Origin: Comamonadaceae bacterium
Lineage (GTDB): Bacteria; Pseudomonadota; Gammaproteobacteria; Burkholderiales; Burkholderiaceae_C
Assembly: GCA_947378785.1 (NCBI GenBank)
Contig: CANCLK010000016.1
Location: 1 to 50,750, forward strand
Direction of reading: 5' to 3'
Length of the DNA stretch: 50,750 nucleotides
Made by a program: the position numbers and the translations under genes. Below the pieces are notes generated by a model, which was not told the DNA's origin, ran no database searches, and was given only the letters and a program-made list of their open reading frames with translations. This document shows positions 1 to 8,932 of the stretch, one piece after another (the stretch's first letter is position 1; each line of letters starts with the position of its first letter).

Positions 1-674
1 TGGAAAGCCACCACGTCGACGTTTTGGTTGAACAAGGTCATGGCCGCGTCGCGCTCGCGGGTCGGATCAAACCAGGCGTTCAGCCAGATGACCTTGACCT
101 CGGCGCGCGGGTTCACAGAACGCATGCCCAGCGTGAACGCATTGATGCCTTGCAACACTTCGGGAATCGGAAAACCCGCAACGTAGCCAGCCAAATTAGT
201 TTTGGTCATACGGCCTGCTGTGATGCCGGCCAGATAGCGGCCTTCGTAGTAGCGGGCGTTGGCGGTGGCCACGTTAGTCGCGGTTTTGTAACCGGTGATG
301 GATTCGAATTTCACGTCCGGAAAATCGCGTGCCACTTTGAGCGTCGGCTCCATGTAGCCAAAGCTCGGCGTGAAGATCAGCTTGTTCCCTTGCAACGCCA
401 AATCGCGGATCACGCGCTCGGCGTCTGGGCCTTCTGCAACGTTCTCAACAAAAGTGGTTTGTACCTGCGCGCCGAGCGCGGCCTGAAGTGCTTGACGTGC
501 ATTTTCGTGTTGCCGGACCCAACCGGCATCGGTGATCGGCGCGACATAGACAAAGCCAATTTTCAGCGGCTCATGGGCTGCAGAAGTATCTTTGGCAACA
601 GCTGGCGCTGATTGAGAAAAAACGGGGGAAATGCAACAGGCGGCCACGATCGTGGCAGCGAGGTTTTTATACAT
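1..674 (-). CDS. BMP-family purine/nucleoside ABC transporter receptor, second copy (3' end outside window)
   Basis: Reading from the ATG at 674, 224 codons stay open to the left edge, so the C-terminus is missing. A GAGGAC ribosome site lies 5 nt upstream. The N-terminus is a short hydrophobic export signal with a pair of Cys; whether it is a lipobox or a signal-peptidase I site is unclear. The mature part shows BMP-family blocks (PLKIGFVYVAPITDAGW, GNKLIF, FGYMEP, ITGYKT, YYEGRYLAG, NAFTLGMRSVNP). The same blocks occur in the receptor at 3119-4255, so the two are paralogues. BMP receptors bind nucleosides or purines in the periplasm for ABC import. Family assignment is secure; the ligand is inferred from the purine genes around it. 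Confidence 0.88.
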   Translation of the reverse strand, partial: MYKNLAATIVAACCISPVFSQSAPAVAKDTSAAHEPLKIGFVYVAPITDAGWVRQHENARQALQAALGAQVQTTFVENVAEGPDAERVIRDLALQGNKLIFTPSFGYMEPTLKVARDFPDVKFESITGYKTATNVATANARYYEGRYLAGITAGRMTKTNLAGYVAGFPIPEVLQGINAFTLGMRSVNPRAEVKVIWLNAWFDPTRERDAAMTLFNQNVDVVAF

Positions 675-708
675 GGTAGTCCTCTACATGGCCCCGGTGA
701 TGTAAAAC

Positions 709-737
709 CCCTTTAGCGCCGGGACGCCGCTAAAGGG
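709..737 (-). terminator. Putative hairpin terminator after the MFS gene
   Basis: A perfect 10-bp inverted repeat (CCCTTTAGCG / CGCTAAAGGG) with a 9-nt loop lies between the MFS stop at 747 and the start of the next gene at 674. On the minus strand the stem is followed by only a short T run (GGGGTTTTAC), so termination may be partial. Confidence 0.5.
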
Positions 738-746
738 AGCCGTATT

Positions 747-2015
747 CTAACGGTCGGCCGTCAAAGATGTCCGTTTCATCGGATAGACACGCGCCAGCCA
801 GCCGAAGATCGCCGCGCCCAATAACAAAGAGGCAGCCGCAATCTGCAGCGACAAGGTGAAGGTTTCGCCAGGCGATCGTGCGCCGTGCATCAAGAGAGCC
901 ACCAACGGCGGACCTAGGATCTGCCCTACCCCGTAGGTGGCGGTCAACAAACCCATGAAGCTGGCGGCCGTACCAGGCCGCAGGCGACGCACTTCTTGCA
1001 ATGCAAAAAACGTGTTCGCCGTGAAAGGCAGACCCAGCAACAGGCTCCCAAAGGCAAATCCGACCAAGCTCGGGCTCCACAGACTGATACCAATCGCGAA
1101 CGCCTGAATCAAGTAGCCGCACAGCAACAACCAGCGCAAGTCGCCACCCGTCCGGATGCGTGTGGACAGCCAAGCACCGGTCATCACGCCGACGCCAAAG
1201 AGCGGCCAAAACAAATCGAGCCAAGGCGAACTCGGCAATGCTGCTCGCGCGATCACGGGCAAAAAAGTCGCGGTGATGATGTAGCCAAAACCGGCAATGC
1301 CGTAAGCCATCGTGAGCAAAAATATTTCAAATGAAGCATCGCCGACGTTGTCCGCAGCGGGTCCCAGGTCAGCGTCTTTTTTCAAACGCGATGCCCGAGG
1401 CAACAAGCGTTCTTCGCTGCCGCTGAGGCTGCGCCAAACCAGCGCCGTCAGCACAAAAGCAAGTAGCCCAAAAAGCAGCCAGCCGGTGGCCGCGGTCCAT
1501 TGCCAAGCCACCATGCCACTGGCAAACAGCCCGCTCAACACTATGCCCGCCCCCGGCCCCATGTAAATAAAGCCGCCCATATGGGGAAAGCCAAGTCGAG
1601 CCAGCTGCGACAAGCACCAGCCGGAGGTGAAAACAAAGACCACGCCACTGGTCACGCCAGCGAGAAAGCGAAGCAGCGGCCACGCCGGCATGTCGGTCCA
1701 AGCCATCGCGATCGTCAATACACCCGTCGACAGCAAACCGCCGCGCATCAGCTGTGTGAAAGCCAAGGACGGCAGCCTCGGAAAACGCGCCCACAACCAC
1801 GGTTGCACCATGCACAGCAACGCACCCATCAAGTAACCGACGTAGTTGGCACTGGCCAACCAACTGGCCGCGGGCAGATCAATCACGCCATCGTTCAGCA
1901 TCATCGGCAGCAAGGGCGTGAAAGCAAAGCGGCCGATGCCCATGGCCACGCCAAGCGACACCATGCCCGCCAGCGCGATCGTCCAGGGGCTAGCGAAACG
2001 ATGCAAAGGTGTCAT
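747..2015 (-). CDS. YbfB/YjiJ-family MFS transporter
   Basis: A 422-residue hydrophobic protein with about twelve membrane segments. Near the N-terminus it carries the family block GVAMGIGRFAFTPLLPMM, which identifies the YbfB/YjiJ branch of the major facilitator superfamily. I chose the ATG at 2015 because upstream in-frame residues are Arg/Ser-rich antisense of the deaminase gene and because homologues begin a few residues before the first helix. The start lies inside the end of the adenine deaminase gene (26-nt overlap), so the two are translationally linked. Substrates of this family are mostly unknown. Its place between purine genes suggests export or import of a purine base or related metabolite, which is inference. 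Confidence 0.85.
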   Translation of the reverse strand: MTPLHRFASPWTIALAGMVSLGVAMGIGRFAFTPLLPMMLNDGVIDLPAASWLASANYVGYLMGALLCMVQPWLWARFPRLPSLAFTQLMRGGLLSTGVLTIAMAWTDMPAWPLLRFLAGVTSGVVFVFTSGWCLSQLARLGFPHMGGFIYMGPGAGIVLSGLFASGMVAWQWTAATGWLLFGLLAFVLTALVWRSLSGSEERLLPRASRLKKDADLGPAADNVGDASFEIFLLTMAYGIAGFGYIITATFLPVIARAALPSSPWLDLFWPLFGVGVMTGAWLSTRIRTGGDLRWLLLCGYLIQAFAIGISLWSPSLVGFAFGSLLLGLPFTANTFFALQEVRRLRPGTAASFMGLLTATYGVGQILGPPLVALLMHGARSPGETFTLSLQIAAASLLLGAAIFGWLARVYPMKRTSLTADR

Positions 2016-3036
2016 CGAGCTGGTTGATAAACCCCTGCTTCGCCGACGGCTCGATGAAGCTGGCGTCAAAGCCGTTGCGCGCCAGTGTGTAGGCCTCGGC
2101 GGCGCCCAAGGGCAGCGCCGCAAAAGTCTGGGTGAAGTTGTCGTTCATGTAGCCGCCGAAGTAAGCCGGGTCGTCCGAATTGACGGTGGCAGCAATGCCT
2201 GCGGACAGTAACTGGCCCAGGGTGTGGCTGGCCAGATCAGGGAACACACACAGCTTGAGGTTCGACAGCGGACAAACCGTCAACGCGATACGGTCTTTCG
2301 CCAAGCGCTGCATCAAGGCCGCGTCATGGGTCGACTGCACGCCGTGGTCAATGCGCTCGACCTTGAGCAGGTCTAGCGCCGTCCACACATAGGCGGGCGG
2401 GCCTTCTTCACCGGCATGCGCCACCAGCCGAAACCCGAGCTGCCGGCAACGTGCAAAGACTCGCGCAAATTTTTCGGGTGGATTGCCGACTTCACCCGAA
2501 TCGAGGCCGATACCAACGATGTGGTCGCGAAACGGCAGCGCTTGCTCCAGCGTGGCAAAGGCATCTTCTTCGCTCAGATGCCGCAAGAAACACATGATCA
2601 GTAAACCACTCACACCCAACTCGGCCTTGGCATCGACGCAGGCGCGGTGCAAACCTTTGACCACGGTTTCCATCGCCACGCCGCGCGCCGTGTGCGTCTG
2701 CGGATCAAAAAAGAACTCCGCGTGCAGCACGTGGTCTTTGGCAGCTTTCACGAAGTAAGCACGCGCCAAGTCGTAAAAGTCTTGCTCCGTCAACAACACG
2801 CTGGCGCCAGCGTAATAGATATCCAGAAAGCTTTGTAGATTGCTGAAGGCGTAAGCACCGCGCAGCGCCTCCACGTTGGCATAGGGCAGGCTCACGCCAT
2901 TGCGTTGGGCCAACGCAAAGATCAGCTCCGGCTCGAGCGAGCCTTCAATGTGAATGTGCAACTCCGCCTTCGGCATGCGCCTGAGCAATTCGGGCAAGCG
3001 GTCAGCAGCAACGGGTCGGATCAAGGTCATGGTCAA
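1990..3036 (-). CDS. Adenine deaminase (adenosine/adenine deaminase family)
   Basis: A 348-residue amidohydrolase hydrolysing an aminopurine to its 6-oxo form with Zn. The metal and catalytic set is visible: HIHIEG with H27 and H29, HAGEEG with H207 and E210, RIDHGV with H231, and NSDDP with D288/D289. The blocks LDSGEVGNPPEKF, HAGEEGPPAYVW and NSDDPAYFGGY are those I associate with the adenine deaminase branch (Aah1 and Pseudomonas PA0148 type) rather than true adenosine deaminase, so adenine to hypoxanthine is the preferred reaction. Automatic annotation may say 'adenosine deaminase'. Hypoxanthine would feed XdhAB encoded at 8933-12750. It lies downstream of the BMP transporter operon, separated from it by a strong hairpin. 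Confidence 0.9.
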   Translation of the reverse strand: MTMTLIRPVAADRLPELLRRMPKAELHIHIEGSLEPELIFALAQRNGVSLPYANVEALRGAYAFSNLQSFLDIYYAGASVLLTEQDFYDLARAYFVKAAKDHVLHAEFFFDPQTHTARGVAMETVVKGLHRACVDAKAELGVSGLLIMCFLRHLSEEDAFATLEQALPFRDHIVGIGLDSGEVGNPPEKFARVFARCRQLGFRLVAHAGEEGPPAYVWTALDLLKVERIDHGVQSTHDAALMQRLAKDRIALTVCPLSNLKLCVFPDLASHTLGQLLSAGIAATVNSDDPAYFGGYMNDNFTQTFAALPLGAAEAYTLARNGFDASFIEPSAKQGFINQLDDTFASFR

Positions 3037-3068
3037 CTTTCAAAGACTGCACAGTGTCGTCGTAAAAC

Positions 3069-3098
3069 AAAAACAGCTGCCCGAAGGCAGCTGTTTTT
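3069..3098 (-). terminator. Strong rho-independent terminator
   Basis: A perfect 13-bp stem (AAAAACAGCTGCC / GGCAGCTGTTTTT) with a CGAA tetraloop sits between the receptor gene stop at 3119 and the deaminase start at 3036. It has A and T tracts on both sides, so it could stop transcription in either direction. On the minus strand it would end or attenuate the transporter transcript before the deaminase and MFS genes. Confidence 0.9.
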
Positions 3099-3118
3099 GA
3101 AATCAGGCAACAGCCAGA

Positions 3119-4255
3119 TCAGTTACCCGGCACCTTGCCTTCAACGCCCTTGACGTAGGACTTCAAGCCACCCAAGAATTTGTCATCGGCAACCACGTCT
3201 TTCGCGATCAACACCTTGCCGGTGTTGTCCATGATCGGACCTTTCCAGATGGCAAAGCTGCCGTCCTTCAGACCGGCCTTGACTTCGTCGATGCGCTTTT
3301 TCGTGGCTTCCGGCACATCAGCAGCAATCGACACCATGTCAATCGCGCCTTCTTTCACGCCCCACCAAGCTTGACCGGTCGCCCACTTGCCTTCAAGGGC
3401 TTCGCCCACGGCTTTGACGTAGTAAGGACCCCAGTTGATGATCGCAGAACCGAGGTGGGCCTTGGGGCCGTAAGCGGTCATGTCGGAATCCCAACCGAAG
3501 GCGCGCTTGCCCATTTTTTCGGCGGTCTGCAGCACAGCCGACGAGTCGGTGTTCTGGAACAGCACGTCAGCGCCACCGTTGATCAGCGCGGTGGCGGCTT
3601 CGGTTTCTTTCGGTGGATTGAACCACTCGTTGACCCACACAACTTTGGTTTTGACTTTCGGATTGACCGACTGCGCGCCCAGCGTGAAGCTGTTGATGTT
3701 GCGAACGACTTCAGGAATGGGGACCGAGCCGACCACACCGAGCGTGCCGGTCTTGCTCATCTTGCCGGCGATCACGCCAGCCATGTAAGCGCCTTCGTAG
3801 GTGCGGCTGTCATAGGTGCGCATGTTGTCGGCGGTTTTGTAGCCGGTGGCGTGCTCAAACTTAACGTCTTTGAAGTCAGCGGCGGCTTTGAGCATCGGCT
3901 CCATGTAGCCAAAGGTGGTGCCGAAAATGAGCTTGTTGCCTTGACCGGCCATGTCACGCAGCACGCGCTCGGCGTCGGCTGACTCTGGCACTTTTTCGAC
4001 GAAGCTGGTGACAACCTTGTCACCGTAGGCGGCCTCAACTGCTTTACGGCCGTTGTCGTGTGCAAACGTCCAGCCGCCGTCGCCAACAGGGCCGACGTAG
4101 GCAAAGGCAATTTTGAGCGGTTCCGCCTTCGCCGGCGCAGCCACGGGTGCCGCCGCCGGTGGGTCTTCTTTTTTACCGCAGCCCACAAGGGCTGCCGCAG
4201 CCACTGCAGAAATTGCAGCGAACTTGAGCAAGGAACGTTTTTGCAAATCAGTCAT
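3119..4255 (-). CDS. BMP-family nucleoside/purine ABC transporter receptor lipoprotein
   Basis: A 378-residue periplasmic binding lipoprotein. The N-terminus (MTDLQKRSLLKF then an Ala-rich helix ending LVGC) is a signal peptide with a lipobox, followed by a Pro/Ala linker and the BMP domain (PLKIAFAYVGPVGDGGW, GYMEPML, YEGAYMAGVIAG, NSFTLGAQSVNP). The ATG at 4255 is chosen over 4315 because a GGAGAC ribosome site precedes it and the signal peptide starts there. It is the first receptor encoded after the permease genes (84-nt gap) and is the likely partner of that transporter. Ligand class (purine nucleoside or base) follows from the family and neighbours and is not proven by sequence. Confidence 0.93.
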   Translation of the reverse strand: MTDLQKRSLLKFAAISAVAAAALVGCGKKEDPPAAAPVAAPAKAEPLKIAFAYVGPVGDGGWTFAHDNGRKAVEAAYGDKVVTSFVEKVPESADAERVLRDMAGQGNKLIFGTTFGYMEPMLKAAADFKDVKFEHATGYKTADNMRTYDSRTYEGAYMAGVIAGKMSKTGTLGVVGSVPIPEVVRNINSFTLGAQSVNPKVKTKVVWVNEWFNPPKETEAATALINGGADVLFQNTDSSAVLQTAEKMGKRAFGWDSDMTAYGPKAHLGSAIINWGPYYVKAVGEALEGKWATGQAWWGVKEGAIDMVSIAADVPEATKKRIDEVKAGLKDGSFAIWKGPIMDNTGKVLIAKDVVADDKFLGGLKSYVKGVEGKVPGN

Positions 4256-4339
4256 GTCGTCTCCAGTAGCGACGGTTTCGAAAAATGAACCCTGTGAAGG
4301 GTCCGGGGAATACACAGTAAAAACACAATCAAGCCAAGA

Positions 4340-5260
4340 TCAGGACCCCGGGTGAAAGGGCTTGCCAATCGACGAAGGCATGTTCAGGCGGATCCATTGC
4401 GGGTTGCGCGAGATTAGCACCAGCACCACGATGGTGGCCAGATACGGCAACATCGTCAGGAACTGGCTCGGAATATCAACCCCCATCCCCTGCAAATGAA
4501 ACTGCAGCATGGTCACACCCCCAAACAAATAAGCACCAAGCAAAACGCGTGCCGGTCGCCAAGTCGCAAAGGTTGTGAGCGCCAGCGCAATCCAGCCCTT
4601 GCCGGCGATCATGCCCTCGACCCACAAAGGCGTGTAGACCACCGACACATAAGCACCTGCCAGCCCACACAGCGAGCCACCCACCATCACCGCCGCCAGC
4701 CGAATGCGTCGCACCGGATAACCCAGCGCATGGGCCGATTCAGGGCTCTCGCCGACCGATCGCAGCACCAAACCGGCGCGCGTGCGGTACAAAAACCAGA
4801 TCAACCCCAACGTCAGCGCGATGGTCAGGTAGACCATCGGGTGCTGGCGAAAAAATGCCGGGCCCACAAACGGCAGGTCTGCCAGAAAAGGGATCGGATA
4901 CTGGCTTTGTTCCGGCAGTTTTTCTTGCACGTAACGCGTGCCAGCAAAGGCTGAAAAGCCAGCCCCAAACAAACTCAGCGCCAAGCCAGTGGCGTACTGG
5001 TTGGTATTGAGCCAAATGACCAAAACGCCAAACAAGCCCGCCAACAGTGCACCTGCTAACATGCCCGCGCCAAAGCCCAGCCAGCTGTTACCAGTGTGCA
5101 CAACGGTGGCAAAACCGGCCAAAGCGGCGCACAGCATCATGCCTTCTGCGCCCAGATTCACGATGCCGGATTTTTCATTGATGAGCAGCCCGAGGGCGGC
5201 GATCGCCAGCACGGTGCCGGCGCTCAGGGTGGCGGCAAGCAGCAAGGCCGTTGAGTCCAT
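4340..5260 (-). CDS. ABC transporter permease, nucleoside type (NupQ/YufQ-like)
   Basis: A 306-residue inner-membrane protein of the BPD_transp_2 permease family. It shows the family block GLLINEKSGIVNLGAEGMML near the N-terminus and a cytoplasmic coupling region ESPESAHALGYPVRRIR near residue 180. Its ATG at 5258-5260 overlaps the stop of the preceding permease gene by 4 nt (ATGA), showing translational coupling. With the other permease it forms the heterodimeric channel of the purine/nucleoside importer. Downstream comes the receptor gene. Substrate is inferred. Confidence 0.92.
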   Translation of the reverse strand: MDSTALLLAATLSAGTVLAIAALGLLINEKSGIVNLGAEGMMLCAALAGFATVVHTGNSWLGFGAGMLAGALLAGLFGVLVIWLNTNQYATGLALSLFGAGFSAFAGTRYVQEKLPEQSQYPIPFLADLPFVGPAFFRQHPMVYLTIALTLGLIWFLYRTRAGLVLRSVGESPESAHALGYPVRRIRLAAVMVGGSLCGLAGAYVSVVYTPLWVEGMIAGKGWIALALTTFATWRPARVLLGAYLFGGVTMLQFHLQGMGVDIPSQFLTMLPYLATIVVLVLISRNPQWIRLNMPSSIGKPFHPGS

Positions 5261-6345
5261 CAGCGAGCCCCCCGCGTGATTTTGATTCTGTAAGCGATCA
5301 ATGTGTCGCAGGCCAGCAGACTGAACAGCAGCAAGCCCTGGAACACACCGGTGAGCGATTTCGGCAGGCCCAAACGCGACTGCGCCAATTCGCCGCCAAT
5401 GTAAAACATGCTCATGAGCAGCGCCGAAAAGACGATGCCGATCGGGTGCAAGCGCCCGACAAAGGCGACGATGATGGCGGCAAAGCCGTAGCCAGCCGGC
5501 ACGTAGGGCGAGAGCTGGCCAATCGGGCCCGCCACTTCAAGTGCACCAGCCACACCGGCCGCGCCCCCCGACACCAGCAGCGCCACCCACAAAGCCTTGC
5601 GTGACGAAAAGCCGGCATAACGCGCCGCAGCTGGCGCCAGTCCACCGACCTGCTGCGCAAAGCCGGCGTAGGTGCGGTACAAATAAAGCCACAGCGCAGC
5701 GGCGCTGGCCAAGGCCAGCAAGATGCCGATGTTGACTCGCGAGCCCGTCATCAGCCGGGGAATTTGCGTGACCGAATCAAAGGTCTTGGTTTGCGGAAAG
5801 TTGTAGCCGGCCGGGTCTTTCCAAGGGCCATAAACAAGGTAGCTCAGCACCATGTCGGCGACGTACACCAGCATCAAGCTGACCAAAATTTCGTTGGCAT
5901 TGAAACGGTCCCGCAGCAGCGCCGTGATGCCAGCCCAGAGCATGCCGCCTAGCGCACCGGCCAGCACAATCGCCGGGATGATCCATCCACCGGTGGACTT
6001 GTCGGCCAGCATCGCCACGCCGCCCGCGGTCACCGCGCCGATGATGAATTGACCTTCCGCACCGATGTTCCACACGTTGGAGCGAAAACACACCGCCAGC
6101 CCCAACGCGATGATCAACAGCGGCGTGGCCTTGACCATCAACTCACCCAGCGCATAAGCGCTGCGGATCGGTTCCCAGAAAAAAACTTGCAAGCCTTGCA
6201 GCGGATTTTTCCCCAACGCGATGAAGAGCATCACACCGATCACCACGGTGATCAGCAGCGCCAGCACCGGCGACAAATAACCCCAAGTCCGCGAGGCGTA
6301 GGGACGCGCTTCCAGTTGCAGCCGCAGCTTAAAAAACTCAGCCAT
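5260..6345 (-). CDS. ABC transporter permease, nucleoside type (NupP/YufP-like)
   Basis: A 361-residue membrane protein beginning MAEFFKLRLQLE, with about ten hydrophobic segments and the permease block NVWNIGAEGQFIIGAV. The ATG at 6345 has a near-perfect AAGGAG ribosome site 6 nt upstream; the longer frame to 6399 would run back into the ATPase gene without a better site. The start overlaps the ATPase stop by 8 nt and the stop overlaps the next permease start by 4 nt. This is the first of the two permeases of the BMP-type importer. Confidence 0.92.
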   Translation of the reverse strand: MAEFFKLRLQLEARPYASRTWGYLSPVLALLITVVIGVMLFIALGKNPLQGLQVFFWEPIRSAYALGELMVKATPLLIIALGLAVCFRSNVWNIGAEGQFIIGAVTAGGVAMLADKSTGGWIIPAIVLAGALGGMLWAGITALLRDRFNANEILVSLMLVYVADMVLSYLVYGPWKDPAGYNFPQTKTFDSVTQIPRLMTGSRVNIGILLALASAAALWLYLYRTYAGFAQQVGGLAPAAARYAGFSSRKALWVALLVSGGAAGVAGALEVAGPIGQLSPYVPAGYGFAAIIVAFVGRLHPIGIVFSALLMSMFYIGGELAQSRLGLPKSLTGVFQGLLLFSLLACDTLIAYRIKITRGAR

Positions 6346-7894
6346 GGATCGCTCCTTGCGTGGATGCTTCGTCCGGCGATTCATCTTGCCAGAGACCACT
6401 CATCCACAGACCCACGCGCTCAACCGTGGCCTCGGCACGCGGCAGCGACGGCGACGTTTGGCCCTTGGCCATGACATACAGGCGGTCGCAGATTTCAAAC
6501 AACTCTTCGAGCTCTTCGCTCACCACCAGCACCGCACAACCGGCGTCGCGCAGCTTCAAAATCTCACCGCGAATCTGCGCCGCCGCACCGACGTCAACGC
6601 CCCAAGTCGGTTGCGAGACGATCAACAACTCAGGGCCGGCTTCGATCTCTCGGCCGACAATGAATTTTTGCAAATTGCCACCCGACAAAGACCGCGCTGG
6701 CGCATCCGGACCGCCGGCCTTGACGTTGAAGCGCTGGATGATGCCTTCAGCCTGCGCCTGCAAACGGGCCAGCTGCAACCAGCCACCGCGGCCAATCGCA
6801 TCGCGCCGCGTCAGCAACAGGTTTTGTGCAAGGCCAAGAGACGGCACCGCGCCACGCCCCAGTCGTTCTTCAGGGACGAAATGCACGCCTCGGTCTCGGC
6901 GCTGCATCGGGTCAAGTTTGCCGACCGGCTCGGCCTTGACTTGAATCGCATCAGCGGGTGCGCGCGTGTCCTCACCTGACAGCGCATAGAGCAGCTCTTT
7001 TTGGCCGTTGCCTGAGACCCCGGCAATGCCGACCACCTCACCGGCCCGAACGTCTAAGGTGATGCGGTCCAGGTCTACGCCAAACTGGTCTTCACGTGCA
7101 AGGCTCAAGGCACGCACCTGCAACACCACGGCACCCGCGTGCAAAGCGCGGTGTTCCAGCGCTGGCGGCTCGGCGCCAATCATCAGGCGACTCAATGAGG
7201 CGTTGGACTCTTGCTGCGGGTCGCACACGCCAGTGACCTTGCCGCCGCGCAGCACCGTGCAGGCGGTGCACAAAGCACGAATCTCATGCAGCTTGTGGCT
7301 GATGTACAAAATGCTGCAACCGCGCTCAGCCAACAGACGCAAAGTGACGAACAGTTTGTCAACCGCCTGCGGTGTCAGCACCGAGGTCGGCTCATCCAAG
7401 ATCAACAGCTTGGGATGCGTCAGCAGCGCGCGCACGATCTCGACCCGCTGGCGCTCGCCCACGCTGAGGGTGTGCACCGGCCGCGTCGGGTCGAGTTGCA
7501 GACCATATTCTTCCGTAGTGGCAGCCATCTGCGCTGAGACCTCGGCCAGACTCAACTGCTTGTCGAGCCCGAGCCAGACGTTCTCGGCCACGGTCAGCGT
7601 TTCAAACAGATTGAAATGCTGAAACACCATGCTGATGCCCAGCGCCCGGGCTTCTTGCGGGTTCCGAATCGTCACGGCCACGCCATCGACCATGACGCTA
7701 CCGGCATCGGGCTTGACCGAGCCGTAAATGATCTTCATCAGCGTCGATTTGCCTGCGCCGTTTTCGCCTAAAACGGCATGGATTTCGCCCGGCTGCACTG
7801 TCAGTGACACATCGCTGTTGGCCACCACCGCAGGGTAACGTTTGGTGATGCCGAGCAGCCGCAGCCGTGGACTGACCGGTGCTTTTTTATGCAT
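6338..7894 (-). CDS. ABC transporter ATPase, two-domain nucleoside type (NupO/YufO-like)
   Basis: A 518-residue protein with two fused ABC domains. The first has Walker A GENGAGKST (residues 43-51), signature LSVGERQRVEI and Walker B LLILDEPTS. The second has a degenerate Walker A region (GVSGNGQKE) but keeps signature LSGGNLQKFIVGREI, as usual for sugar- and nucleoside-type double ATPases. It powers import by the two permeases encoded next. It starts 17 nt after the LysR gene on the same strand; no clear Shine-Dalgarno site precedes the ATG, so it may be coupled to or co-transcribed with the regulator. Confidence 0.93.
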   Translation of the reverse strand: MHKKAPVSPRLRLLGITKRYPAVVANSDVSLTVQPGEIHAVLGENGAGKSTLMKIIYGSVKPDAGSVMVDGVAVTIRNPQEARALGISMVFQHFNLFETLTVAENVWLGLDKQLSLAEVSAQMAATTEEYGLQLDPTRPVHTLSVGERQRVEIVRALLTHPKLLILDEPTSVLTPQAVDKLFVTLRLLAERGCSILYISHKLHEIRALCTACTVLRGGKVTGVCDPQQESNASLSRLMIGAEPPALEHRALHAGAVVLQVRALSLAREDQFGVDLDRITLDVRAGEVVGIAGVSGNGQKELLYALSGEDTRAPADAIQVKAEPVGKLDPMQRRDRGVHFVPEERLGRGAVPSLGLAQNLLLTRRDAIGRGGWLQLARLQAQAEGIIQRFNVKAGGPDAPARSLSGGNLQKFIVGREIEAGPELLIVSQPTWGVDVGAAAQIRGEILKLRDAGCAVLVVSEELEELFEICDRLYVMAKGQTSPSLPRAEATVERVGLWMSGLWQDESPDEASTQGAIHG

Positions 7895-7911
7895 TGTTTT
7901 GACGCATTTTG

Positions 7912-8859
7912 TTAAGCCTGTTTGGGCTCTTCTTTTCGAAGCGCCATGGCCACCGCCTTCACCCGCTCACGCAACCACTTGGCGGAGTTGGAGGCGTGTG
8001 AGCGTTCGTGCCAAAGCTGGTAATACATCATGCGAGGAAATTCAATCGGGCAAGGCAATATCTTCAACGGCAGCGCCTCGCTGTAGCGCTCGCAATACTG
8101 CCGTCCGGTGGTCAGTACCAGCAAGCTTGATGCCACCATCGACGGAATCAGTCCAAAGTGCGGGCAGCGCGCCATGATGTTGCGCTGCAGGCCGAGTTGT
8201 TCCAGGTGCTCGTCAATCACCCCTTTGGCGCCGAGGTGCGTTGGCGTTGGTGCAATGTGCTCGGCTTCGAGCCAGCTCTTGGCGTCCCAGCCACGCCGCA
8301 CGGCCGGGTGCTCGCGGGAAACCAGGCACACCACCTCGTCGCCAAACAAGCGACCCATGTGCAAGTCATCCGGCGGCGAGGCCCAGTTGCCAATGACGAT
8401 GTCAATGTCGCCCTGAGCCAGATGATTTCGGTAGTCAGATTCAGGCGACAACGCCCGCATTTCAATCCGGCAGTGCGGCGCCTGCGACTTGATCTGGGCG
8501 ACCAGCTGCGGCAAAAACAGGGGGTCCAGATAATCGCTGGCAGCCAGACTAAAAACAGTTTTGGCGGTGGCTGGATCAAAACCACGGGCATCGCTGAACA
8601 TCACCTCAGCGGCACGCAAAATACTCGCCGACGGTTCGATCATGCGCAGACCCGCATCGGTCGGCACCATTCCGGCGCCTGAGCGCACCAACAAGGGGTC
8701 ACCCGCCAGGTCACGCAAGCGCCGCAAGGCCGCGCTGACAGCGGGTTGGTACATTCCAAGACGGATGGCGGCGCGCGAAACGCTGCGTTCGGTTAGCACG
8801 GTGTTCAAGACCCTGATGAGATGGAGGTCTATCTTGTCAAAAAGTGCTTGATCATTCAT
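7912..8859 (-). CDS. LysR-family regulator, likely of purine uptake/oxidation
   Basis: A 315-residue LysR-type regulator. The winged helix-turn-helix covers roughly residues 10-70 (RSVSRAAIRLGMYQPAVSAALRRLRD), followed by a linker helix and an effector-binding domain (VFSLAASDYLDPLFLPQL). It is divergent from xdhA, with a 73-nt gap, and immediately upstream of the transporter operon on the same strand. It could therefore control both; LysR proteins commonly regulate a divergent neighbour and themselves. Effector is unknown; a purine is a reasonable guess. Confidence 0.88.
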   Translation of the reverse strand: MNDQALFDKIDLHLIRVLNTVLTERSVSRAAIRLGMYQPAVSAALRRLRDLAGDPLLVRSGAGMVPTDAGLRMIEPSASILRAAEVMFSDARGFDPATAKTVFSLAASDYLDPLFLPQLVAQIKSQAPHCRIEMRALSPESDYRNHLAQGDIDIVIGNWASPPDDLHMGRLFGDEVVCLVSREHPAVRRGWDAKSWLEAEHIAPTPTHLGAKGVIDEHLEQLGLQRNIMARCPHFGLIPSMVASSLLVLTTGRQYCERYSEALPLKILPCPIEFPRMMYYQLWHERSHASNSAKWLRERVKAVAMALRKEEPKQA

Positions 8860-8871
8860 ACCTGTTCAAAC

Positions 8872-8900
8872 ATGCCGTTGATATGCCGATCCGTATGCCG
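8872..8900. promoter_or_regulatory. Three phased ATGCCG repeats between lysR and xdhA
   Basis: ATGCCG occurs at 8872, 8883 and 8895, that is, with 11- and 12-nt periods, in the 73-nt divergent gap. The last two copies are TATGCCG. Helically phased half-sites in a LysR/target gap are a plausible operator. No protein-DNA evidence is available from sequence alone. Confidence 0.4.
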
Positions 8901-8932
8901 ACGTTTGCTTGATTGTTTACCCTGATCCTTCT

